A DNA stretch of 64,000 bases. Origin: Novosphingobium resinovorum (GTDB lineage Bacteria > Pseudomonadota > Alphaproteobacteria > Sphingomonadales > Sphingomonadaceae). Every line of letters starts with the position of its first letter. Within the stretch, counting starts at the first letter, position 1. Below the pieces are notes generated by a model that was not told the origin of the DNA, did no database searches, and worked only from the letters and a program-made list of their open reading frames with translations. The stretch is taken from contig NZ_CP017075.1 of NCBI RefSeq assembly GCF_001742225.1, positions 744,001 through 808,000 on the forward strand, given 5' to 3'. The translations under genes were made by a program, and so were the position numbers. Of the stretch, positions 8,982 through 16,000 are shown in pieces.

Positions 8982-10255
8982 GGGCGGCGGCGCTCGCTGC
9001 GGCTCTGGCTCTTGCGGGGCTGGCTGCTCCGGCGAGCGCGGCGTCGGTCTATGTCAGGGCAGGGCGCTTGCTCGACGTGGAGAGCGGCACTGCCAGCACC
9101 GGGCAATGCGTGCTGGTTGAGGGCGAGCGGGTGGCGAGGGTCGAGCCTTGCGCCGTGCCGCCGCCGGGTGCCGAAACGCTCGACTGGTCGGCCTATACGG
9201 TGCTGCCGGGGCTGATCGATCTCCACACGCACCTCGCCGATACCGGGCAGAGCGCCGACGTCGCCGCGCCGCTCAAGACTTCGCCGCAACTGACGGCGCT
9301 GATCGGCGCGCACAACGCGAAAGTGACGCTGGAGGCGGGCTTCACCACGGTGCGCGATGTCGGCACCTATCGCGGGCTGACTGACGTGGCCTTGCGTGAT
9401 GCCATCGCGCAGGGGCTGGTGCCGGGGCCGCGCATGTTCGTCGCGGGGGCCTACATCACGTCGCCGGGCGGCGGCGGCGAACTCAACGGCATCGTGCCCA
9501 ACGACCAGCTTCCCGCCGACATGCGCCTCGGCGTCGTCCACAATGCCGGTGAAGCGCGCGAGAAGGCGCAGTACCTGTTCGATCACGGCGCCGACTTCAT
9601 CAAGATGATCGCCACCGGCGCGGTCCTCGCGATCGGCACCGAGCCGGGGCAGATCGAATTGAGCGACGACGAGATGCGCGCCGTCGTGGACGTCGCGAAG
9701 GCGCACGGCAGCTACGCGACCGCCCATGCCCACGGCGCGGCGGGCATCAAGGCGGCGATCCGCTCCGGCGTACACAGCATCGAACACGCCAGCCTCATCG
9801 ACGATGAGGGCCTCGCCATGGCGAAGAAGGCGGGCGTCTGGCTGGTCATGGACATCTACGACGGCGACTGGATCGACGAGCAGGGTACGCGCGAAGGCTG
9901 GCCGCAGGAATACTTGCGCAAGAACCGCGAGACGACGCAGCAGCAACGCGACGGCTTCGCCAAGGCAGTGAAGCGGGGTGTGAAGCTAGGCTTTGGCACC
10001 GACGCGGGTGTCTATCCGCACGGGCTGAATGCGCGGCAGTTCGCGTACATGGTCCGCTACGGGATGACCCCGGCGCAGGCGATCCGGGCCGCTACGATCG
10101 ATGCCGCCGCGCTGATCGGGCATGAGAAGGAACTGGGCTCGATCGCGCCGGGCAAGTTCGCCGACATGATCGCAGTGGAAGGTGATCCGCTGTCCGATGT
10201 GCGTGTGCTGGAGCAGGTCGTCCACGTGATGAAGGCCGGTGCGGTAGCGAAGTAG
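8978..10255 (+). CDS. Secreted amidohydrolase (imidazolonepropionase/prolidase-like)
   Basis: This 425-residue protein begins with GTG at 8978, overlapping the stop of the M20 peptidase by four bases (GTGA), a translational-coupling arrangement. Residues 1-21 form a signal peptide ending APASA. The amidohydrolase metal site is seen in GLIDLHTHLAD, in the carbamylated-lysine segment DFIKMIATGA, in AHAHGAAG and IEHASLID, and in the final aspartate of GTDAGVYPHG. Members of this branch act as Xaa-Pro or other dipeptidases or lactamases. Together with the upstream peptidase it suggests a dipeptide-degrading pair. Confidence 0.88.
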   Translation: MRAAALAAALALAGLAAPASAASVYVRAGRLLDVESGTASTGQCVLVEGERVARVEPCAVPPPGAETLDWSAYTVLPGLIDLHTHLADTGQSADVAAPLKTSPQLTALIGAHNAKVTLEAGFTTVRDVGTYRGLTDVALRDAIAQGLVPGPRMFVAGAYITSPGGGGELNGIVPNDQLPADMRLGVVHNAGEAREKAQYLFDHGADFIKMIATGAVLAIGTEPGQIELSDDEMRAVVDVAKAHGSYATAHAHGAAGIKAAIRSGVHSIEHASLIDDEGLAMAKKAGVWLVMDIYDGDWIDEQGTREGWPQEYLRKNRETTQQQRDGFAKAVKRGVKLGFGTDAGVYPHGLNARQFAYMVRYGMTPAQAIRAATIDAAALIGHEKELGSIAPGKFADMIAVEGDPLSDVRVLEQVVHVMKAGAVAK

Positions 10256-10282
10256 TCCGATGGTCGAGGTGCGTTAGGGTAT

Positions 10283-10310
10283 CTTTAGGTGCCGTTGAGT
10301 GCCGTTATGT
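10283..10310 (+). repeat. 28-bp repeat, copy 1 (also at 25081-25108, opposite strand)
   Basis: This segment is identical over 28 bases to the reverse complement of 25081-25108. It contains two GTGCCGTT units spaced ten bases apart. In both places it reads toward, and lies shortly upstream of, a gene start: here 16 bases before the glycosidase-like gene, there before purL. A shared regulatory site or a small mobile repeat is possible. Confidence 0.9.
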
Positions 10311-10325
10311 AGCCGGGAGGTCCGC

Positions 10326-11249
10326 ATGGTCGCAGCAATGTTTTCACGCAGGCAAGCGGCGGCCGGGCTGGCGGTCCTGCCGCTGGTCCCGGCAACCGTC
10401 CGCGCGGCGCCCTCGCGGCTCGACAGGGTGATGGTGCAGGGGCGTCCGCAGGATACGGCCTCGCTCTACAAGGTGCGCAACATATTGCCTGCGCTGGATA
10501 AACTTGGCGGCCTGCGGCGAATGCGATGCCGGGAGCCCTACAGCGGGACGCCCGGATGGAACACGTACATCGGTCTCGCGCGGGCGGGCGTGACGTTCTG
10601 CTTCACCCTCTCCGGCCGGGAAATCGCAAAGTCGATCGCCGATCTCAAGGCTTTCGCCGCTCAGGCTCCCGGTGCGATCTGGGCCATCGAATTCCCGAAC
10701 GAGCCCGATCTGAATCCTGTAACCTACAACGGCGTTCGCGATCCGCGTCTAGGATTTAGAACCGGAAATGCTCCGGCATTTATTTCGTATATCAAAGACT
10801 TCTCGGCAGAATTTAAAGCAGAATCAAGACTGAAAACGATTCCCCTCATCGCCAGCAACGACTTCATGCAGGCAGACCAGGGGCCTTTCACGACTTACGG
10901 CAACGCCCATATCTACCCCAGCCCCACAACCGTGGTAGCGGACCGCCTGAAGGGCTTCGGCAAGAAGATAGAGGCAGGTCGCCATACACAAGGCGTGATC
11001 ACCGAATGGGGCAGAACCACGGGTGGAAGCGCGAAAAACGTTACTTCTCCGCCGGTTTCGCTGGACCAGCAGGCCAGCCTGCTCGCCTCCGATGTTGAGG
11101 CTGCGCTCGCCCAGCCCTTCATCCGCGCGATCAGCCTTTACGAACTGTTTTGCTGGGCCGGACCCGGCGAGATGAACAACTTCGGCCTGTTCAACGCCGA
11201 CCTGACTCCGCGCCCCGCTGTCGCCGCGATCCTGGCCGTAATCGGCTGA
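10326..11249 (+). CDS. Tat-exported glycoside-hydrolase-like protein (TIM barrel)
   Basis: The 307-residue product has a twin-arginine leader (SRRQAAAGLAVLPLVPATVRA). The body looks like a clan GH-A TIM-barrel glycosidase: WAIEFPNEPDLN supplies a likely acid/base Glu after Asn, and GVITEWGR a likely nucleophile Glu. The end ISLYELFCWAG...FGLFNADLTPRPA is also typical. The sugar substrate cannot be told. GGGAGG lies five bases before the ATG at 10326. A stretch around 10755-10850 is notably AT-rich compared with the neighbours, a hint of acquisition. It sits alone between the amidohydrolase and a convergent FAD oxidoreductase. Confidence 0.68.
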   Translation: MVAAMFSRRQAAAGLAVLPLVPATVRAAPSRLDRVMVQGRPQDTASLYKVRNILPALDKLGGLRRMRCREPYSGTPGWNTYIGLARAGVTFCFTLSGREIAKSIADLKAFAAQAPGAIWAIEFPNEPDLNPVTYNGVRDPRLGFRTGNAPAFISYIKDFSAEFKAESRLKTIPLIASNDFMQADQGPFTTYGNAHIYPSPTTVVADRLKGFGKKIEAGRHTQGVITEWGRTTGGSAKNVTSPPVSLDQQASLLASDVEAALAQPFIRAISLYELFCWAGPGEMNNFGLFNADLTPRPAVAAILAVIG

Positions 11250-11252
11250 AAA

Positions 11253-12878
11253 TTAGCGAAAACGTCGGTACATCCCACCGAAACCCAGCGCCATTCCGCG
11301 ACTGTCGGCAATGACCTCATGCGCGCAATTATGCCCCGGAGCCCCGGTCACGCCGCCGCCGGGATGTGTTCCCGCGCCGCACATGTAGAGCCCCTTGATC
11401 GGCCCCCGATACGCGCCATGCCCCAGCACCGGCCGCGCCGACCACATCTGGTCGAGCGTCAGATTCCCGTGCATGATGTCTCCGCCGACCAGCCCGAATT
11501 TGCGCTCCAGCCCCTTGGGACTGAGCACCTGTCGTCCCAGGATCGAGGCGCGGAAGCCCGGTGCATGCGCCTCCACCGTGTCGATAATGGCATCGGCGGC
11601 CTTGTCCTCCTCCATGTCCCAGTCGCGTCCATCGGGTAGTTCGGGCGCGAATTGCTGGCAGAACAGGCTGGCGACATGCTGGCCCGGAGGGGCGAGGCTG
11701 TCGTCCACGGTAGAGGGGATCAGCATCTCGACGATAGGCTTGCGCGACCAGCCGAACTGCTTGGCGTCGATGAAGGCGCGGTCCATGTAATCGAGGGTCG
11801 GGGCGATGATGATGCCGGACTGATGATGCTCGCCGGGCTCGGGAAGGCAAGTGAAGCGGGGTAGTTCCGAAAGCGCCACATTCATCCGGAACGTGCCGCT
11901 TCCCGCCTTGAAGCCCTTCATCCGCCTCCGGAAGTCGGCATCGAGGTCGGTGGGCGCGATCATCCGGTCGTAGAGCAGCTTCGGCCCGACATTGGCGATC
12001 ACGCGGGGTGCGGCGATCTCCTCACCGCTTTCCAGGCGCACGCCCGCGACTTTGCCGCCATCGACCATGACCTGAGAAACCGGCGCTTCCAGACTGATTT
12101 CGACACCGAGGTCGCGGCAGACTTTGGCCATGATCTGCGTGATCGCGCCCATGCCACCGACGGAGTGACCCCAGGCGCCTTTCTTGCCGTTCACCTCGCC
12201 GAAGACATGGTGCAGCAGGACGTAGGCGCTGCCGGGCGTGTCAGGCGAGGCATAGTTGCCGACCACCGCGTCGAAGCCGAACGCGGCCTTCACGGCCTCG
12301 CTCTCGAACCAGCCGTCCAGCAGGCTGCGGGCCGACTTGGTGAACAGGTCGAGCACGTCGCGCTGGGCTTCCATGGACAGGCCAGCCAGCTTGCGCCCCT
12401 GCAGGGCCGCATCGACCAGCGCGCGCCAACCACCGCCTGCCTCGGGCGGGGTCCTAAGAGCGAGGTCGCGCAGCACCTCGGCGACGCCTTCAAGGGCATC
12501 GTAATAGGCCGGGAGAACATCGGCGTCGTGCGCGGAGAAACGGCGGAACTCCGTCTGTGTGCGCTCCAGTCCGCCGCCGAGCTTGAGGTAGCCGCCATCC
12601 TCTTGCGGCAGGAGATTGCTTATGGGCCGCTCGATCACGCGGTAGCCGTGGTCGGCAAGGCGCATGTCGGCGATGACCTTGGGCTGCAGCAGGCTGACCG
12701 TGTAGCTGGCGACCGAGTTGCGAAAACCGGGGTGGAACTCCTCCGTCACCGCCGTCCCGCCGACGATGTCCCGCCGCTCCAGAATGCGCACCTTTAGCCC
12801 TGCGCGGGCGAGATAGAAGGCGCAGGTCAGGCCGTTATGGCCGCCGCCGATGATGAGTGCGTCGTAACGGTCGGTCAT
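11253..12878 (-). CDS. FAD-dependent oxidoreductase, phytoene desaturase-like (PYROXD2 type)
   Basis: The 541-residue flavoprotein starts with a dinucleotide-binding fold, ALIIGGGHNGLTCAFYLARA and the Glu-ended second strand RILERRD, and ends with the FAD motif YMCGAGTHPGGGVTGAPGHN. This architecture is shared by carotenoid desaturases and PYROXD2-like proteins of unknown substrate. No other carotenoid genes are nearby, so pigment synthesis is unlikely. Its ATG overlaps the stop of the Rieske oxygenase gene upstream (ATGA). The two form an operon controlled from the TetR intergenic region, which suggests oxidation of the same compound. Confidence 0.85.
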   Translation of the reverse strand: MTDRYDALIIGGGHNGLTCAFYLARAGLKVRILERRDIVGGTAVTEEFHPGFRNSVASYTVSLLQPKVIADMRLADHGYRVIERPISNLLPQEDGGYLKLGGGLERTQTEFRRFSAHDADVLPAYYDALEGVAEVLRDLALRTPPEAGGGWRALVDAALQGRKLAGLSMEAQRDVLDLFTKSARSLLDGWFESEAVKAAFGFDAVVGNYASPDTPGSAYVLLHHVFGEVNGKKGAWGHSVGGMGAITQIMAKVCRDLGVEISLEAPVSQVMVDGGKVAGVRLESGEEIAAPRVIANVGPKLLYDRMIAPTDLDADFRRRMKGFKAGSGTFRMNVALSELPRFTCLPEPGEHHQSGIIIAPTLDYMDRAFIDAKQFGWSRKPIVEMLIPSTVDDSLAPPGQHVASLFCQQFAPELPDGRDWDMEEDKAADAIIDTVEAHAPGFRASILGRQVLSPKGLERKFGLVGGDIMHGNLTLDQMWSARPVLGHGAYRGPIKGLYMCGAGTHPGGGVTGAPGHNCAHEVIADSRGMALGFGGMYRRFR

Positions 12879-14044
12879 GCGGTCCTGCTCCAGCCGGGGG
12901 CGGGGGAATGTTCGAAGCGGGCAGCGGGAATGATCTCCCGCATACGCTTGCAGAAGTGGCGCAGGCAGACCTCCTTGTCGGAGAGCGGCCCGATCGAGAA
13001 ACTGCGCGACGCCATGCCCGCCTGCACGCGGGTGATGAGCGCGGTATCCTCTGCGTTCACCTCGCGATTGATGCGCCAGTTGAGGTAGCGCGCCGCCTTC
13101 ATTTCGCGCCGGTGATCATCGAGGACATAGCTGATCTCGCGGATAATGCTGGTGGTCGGGCTGACCGGAAGCCATTGCATGAAATCGACCTGATCGGGAT
13201 AGACGTCGAAGGCGACGTTCGGCCACAGCTTGAAATAGAGCCAGTGACGCTGCCGTTCCGGCGGCAGGTGCGGCACCGGCGGGAGCAGGCGCTGGTACAT
13301 CCGCTCCGACCAGTTGGCGGAGGGCATGTCCATCAGGTCGCCCCACATGCGATCGACGTTTGCCTCAGCCTCTACGCCATAGCTGCGACCGAACAGCCGT
13401 GTGAGGCCCGGATGGGCGACCGGGATGTGCAGCCCGTCGGAATAGTTGTCGCCTATGTTCTTCCAGTTCACATCGCGAGGGCGCAAGGTCACGCGGCCGA
13501 GCGCCTTCAATTCGCGGAAGCGATAGGGTGCCACCATCTGCTCGTAAGGCGCCATCATCCGGGCCACCGATGGGCCGCCGTCATTCACCAGCCGCACGAA
13601 GACGAAACTACTCCAGACCTCGATCTCGACCGGTGCAAGCCCGTGCCCGGCCTTGTCGAAAGCACGGTAGCTGGCGCTGTCCGGCACGCCGGTCAGGCGA
13701 CCGTCGAGGTCGTAAGTCCAGGCGTGGTAGGGGCACACCAACTTCTTCGCGCAGCCGTTCGAACCATCGACGATGCGCGAACCGCGGTGTCGGCACACGT
13801 TGGTGAAGGCTCTCAGGGCATCGTCCCTGCCGCGCACCACGACCACGCTCTCGCCGATATAGTCGAGCGTGTGCCAGTCGCCGGGGTTGGGGATGTCGCT
13901 TTCGTGGCAGACGATCTGCCAACTGGGCGCGAACACGCGCTCCTTTTCCGCCTCGAAGAATTCGGCGTCGGAGTAAGTCCACGCGGGCAGGCTCCAGCCT
14001 TCCAGCGGATCGGTCATGGGGGCGTCGGCGACTTGCGTTGCCAT
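12875..14044 (-). CDS. Rieske non-heme iron oxygenase, alpha subunit
   Basis: This 389-residue oxygenase has the Rieske [2Fe-2S] ligands Cys84, His86, Cys104 and His107 (CRHRG...CPYHAW). It also has a mononuclear iron site in NWKNIGDNYSDGLHIPVAHPG with two histidines. Such enzymes insert oxygen into aromatic rings or demethylate N- and O-methyl groups; the reductase partner is not adjacent. The ATG at 14044 has AGGAG seven bases upstream. It is divergent from a BetI-like TetR gene, with a palindrome between them, and is co-transcribed with the FAD oxidoreductase. Quaternary-amine demethylation is a possible role but is not shown by the sequence. Confidence 0.9.
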   Translation of the reverse strand: MATQVADAPMTDPLEGWSLPAWTYSDAEFFEAEKERVFAPSWQIVCHESDIPNPGDWHTLDYIGESVVVVRGRDDALRAFTNVCRHRGSRIVDGSNGCAKKLVCPYHAWTYDLDGRLTGVPDSASYRAFDKAGHGLAPVEIEVWSSFVFVRLVNDGGPSVARMMAPYEQMVAPYRFRELKALGRVTLRPRDVNWKNIGDNYSDGLHIPVAHPGLTRLFGRSYGVEAEANVDRMWGDLMDMPSANWSERMYQRLLPPVPHLPPERQRHWLYFKLWPNVAFDVYPDQVDFMQWLPVSPTTSIIREISYVLDDHRREMKAARYLNWRINREVNAEDTALITRVQAGMASRSFSIGPLSDKEVCLRHFCKRMREIIPAARFEHSPAPGWSRTA

Positions 14045-14056
14045 GGCGGGCTCCTT

Positions 14057-14074
14057 GCTATACGATCGTATAAC
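14057..14074. promoter_or_regulatory. Putative TetR operator in divergent promoter
   Basis: A perfect 14-bp palindrome (TATACGATCGTATA, 14059-14072), imperfectly extended by two bases on each side, lies in the 36-base gap between the Rieske oxygenase and TetR start codons. Its centre is about 21 bases from the Rieske start and 15 from the tetR start. The position is ideal for a TetR dimer repressing both genes. Confidence 0.75.
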
Positions 14075-14080
14075 AAGCAT

Positions 14081-14674
14081 ATGGCCCAGCATCAATCCTT
14101 CACGCGGGAGCATCCCGACGAACGCCGCCAGAGCCTGGTGGAGGCTACCGCCAGGTGCCTTGCACGACATGGCGTAGCCGGGACGTCGGTAAGGGCGATC
14201 TGCGCCGAGGCGGGTGTCTCGCCGGGGTTGCTGCGCCATTACTTCGCAGGCGTGACCGATGCGATCGCACAGGCCTATCGTTGGACCGGCGGCCGCGTAG
14301 AGCAAGCGCTGGCGGATGCGGTGGCCGCCGCGGGCGAGGAGCCCCGCGCGCGACTTCTGGCCTATCTGTCGGCCAGTTTCCGGCCGCGGATCGCCGATCC
14401 GGCCCTGCTCGCGACATGGCTTGCGTTCTGGAGCATGACCCCGGTGAATGACGGGATCGGCCAGCTACATCAGCAGATATACGGTCAGTTCAGGACGGGT
14501 ATCGAGGAGCTTATCCTCGCAGTGAATCCCGCCATGGGCGATGCCCGATTGCCTGCGATCGCCCTGACTGCGCTGATCGATGGCCTGTGGTTGGAACTTA
14601 GCCTGGGCAAGGCGCCGTTTACGCCTGACGAAGCAGAAGGGCTCGTCGAAAAGTGGCTCGATGCGCTGCTTTAG
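14081..14674 (+). CDS. TetR-family transcriptional regulator (BetI-like)
   Basis: The 197-residue regulator has an N-terminal helix-turn-helix, with SLVEATARCLARHG leading into TSVRAICAEAGVSPGLLRHY at about residues 18-55. The C-terminal ligand domain resembles the BetI branch (LLATWLAFWSMTPVNDGIGQ). It probably represses the divergent Rieske/FAD operon and itself through the palindrome at 14059-14072. The ATG at 14081 has almost no leader after the operator. Its end overlaps the convergent permease gene by four bases. Confidence 0.9.
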   Translation: MAQHQSFTREHPDERRQSLVEATARCLARHGVAGTSVRAICAEAGVSPGLLRHYFAGVTDAIAQAYRWTGGRVEQALADAVAAAGEEPRARLLAYLSASFRPRIADPALLATWLAFWSMTPVNDGIGQLHQQIYGQFRTGIEELILAVNPAMGDARLPAIALTALIDGLWLELSLGKAPFTPDEAEGLVEKWLDALL

Positions 14675-15996
14675 GTTTCGCGGCGGGTCCAGAGCCAGAT
14701 CGGCAGGCCCAAGGCCATGAGGATGAAGCTCATCCCGCTCGCGCCGATGCCTGCGCCCCACAAGGCCCACAGCGCGTAGAGCGTGCCCAGAGCGGCGAAC
14801 GGACGACAGACCCGCAGTTTCCACGCGGCCAGTGCGCAGGCGAGGTAAAGCCAGAGGGTCGCCGAAGTGGACAGCAGCAGCAGGTATTCGAACAGGCCGC
14901 GCATGGAGCGCAATCCGTTCATGATCACGAAAAGCGTCGTGATTCCGGTCGATACCACAAGCGCGCGGCGGGGCGTTCCCTCGCCATCGGTGGAGGCAAA
15001 CCACCGGGGAAGTAGTCCCCGAACTGCCATGTCGCGTGACAGTTCGGCTTCGAGCAGGGTCCAGCCATTCAGGGCTCCGACGCAGCTGACCACGGCGAAG
15101 AGCGTGACCATGGCGGCCGCCGATCCGTTCCAGTAGCGCGCGACGAACGTGGCGAACGGCGCAGGGGACGCGGCCGCGATGCTCATCGGCAAGAGCATCG
15201 CGATGGCGGAGCAGACGATAAGGTACAGCAATCCGGTTAGTCCCGTTCCCCATAGCGTGGCGCGGGCAATGTTCACTTGCGGATTGCGTACCCGCGCCGC
15301 GACGATGCTGGCGGATTCGAACCCCAGTAAAGCCCACAAGGTGAGCGTCGCCGACGCATTTATGGATCCCGGTGTGATCGGCACGGCATCGAGCGGCATG
15401 ACCTGGGCTTCACCGTTGAACAGCAGCCTTGCCGCTATGACGATCACGACGAGCAGCGGCACGATCTTGATGGCTAGGGTCGCGATCTGAAAACCGCCGG
15501 CCGACCGCAAGCCGCGCAAGTTGATGAGAGCGGTCAGCCACAAGAGGACGATTGCCGCCAACGCAGGTCCGAATGGGGCGGCTGACAGGGCTGGAAGTAC
15601 GCTCGACATATAACTGACTGCGGCTACGGCGATCGTCGCAACCGCAGTCCAGATAGAGACGAGGTAGATCCAGCTGACGAAGAAACCCGTCATCTGACCG
15701 AATGCGACGGACACGAAGCCGGCTGGACTTCCCGCGCCGGGTTCGGCCTTGGTCAATCCGGTGAGTACGTAAGCTAGGACCAGGACGCCTGCGGTCGTCA
15801 CGATCCATCCAGCGACCGCGTTCCAGCCAAGCGGGGCGAGACTGGCCGGCAGGAGAAAGACGCCGGAACCGATCATGTTGCCCATGACCAGAGCCATCGC
15901 GGCAAGGAGCCCGAGATGCTCCTTGCCGAGGCCGGTGCCATCGCTGGCGGTGCTCACTCCCGCGGGCGGACCGGTATCGTCTCCTGCGACGTCCAA
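14671..15996 (-). CDS. APC-family amino-acid/polyamine permease
   Basis: The 441-residue inner-membrane transporter carries the APC signature GNMIGSGVFLLPASLAPLGW in the first membrane segment and about twelve hydrophobic segments in all. This resembles the AdiC/CadB-like antiporter branch. The substrate is not determinable. The longest reading starts with TTG at 15996, four bases after the stop of the upstream TonB receptor; a GTG 13 codons downstream is an alternative. The order receptor then permease on one strand suggests an operon carrying one substrate across both membranes. Confidence 0.85.
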   Translation of the reverse strand: MDVAGDDTGPPAGVSTASDGTGLGKEHLGLLAAMALVMGNMIGSGVFLLPASLAPLGWNAVAGWIVTTAGVLVLAYVLTGLTKAEPGAGSPAGFVSVAFGQMTGFFVSWIYLVSIWTAVATIAVAAVSYMSSVLPALSAAPFGPALAAIVLLWLTALINLRGLRSAGGFQIATLAIKIVPLLVVIVIAARLLFNGEAQVMPLDAVPITPGSINASATLTLWALLGFESASIVAARVRNPQVNIARATLWGTGLTGLLYLIVCSAIAMLLPMSIAAASPAPFATFVARYWNGSAAAMVTLFAVVSCVGALNGWTLLEAELSRDMAVRGLLPRWFASTDGEGTPRRALVVSTGITTLFVIMNGLRSMRGLFEYLLLLSTSATLWLYLACALAAWKLRVCRPFAALGTLYALWALWGAGIGASGMSFILMALGLPIWLWTRRET

Positions 15997-16000
15997 GCGA

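Noticed and set aside
11253..12878. Carotenoid desaturase (CrtI)
   Set aside because: The fold is shared, but the partner is a Rieske oxygenase and no crtB, crtY or crtE cluster is present; PYROXD2-like is a safer call.
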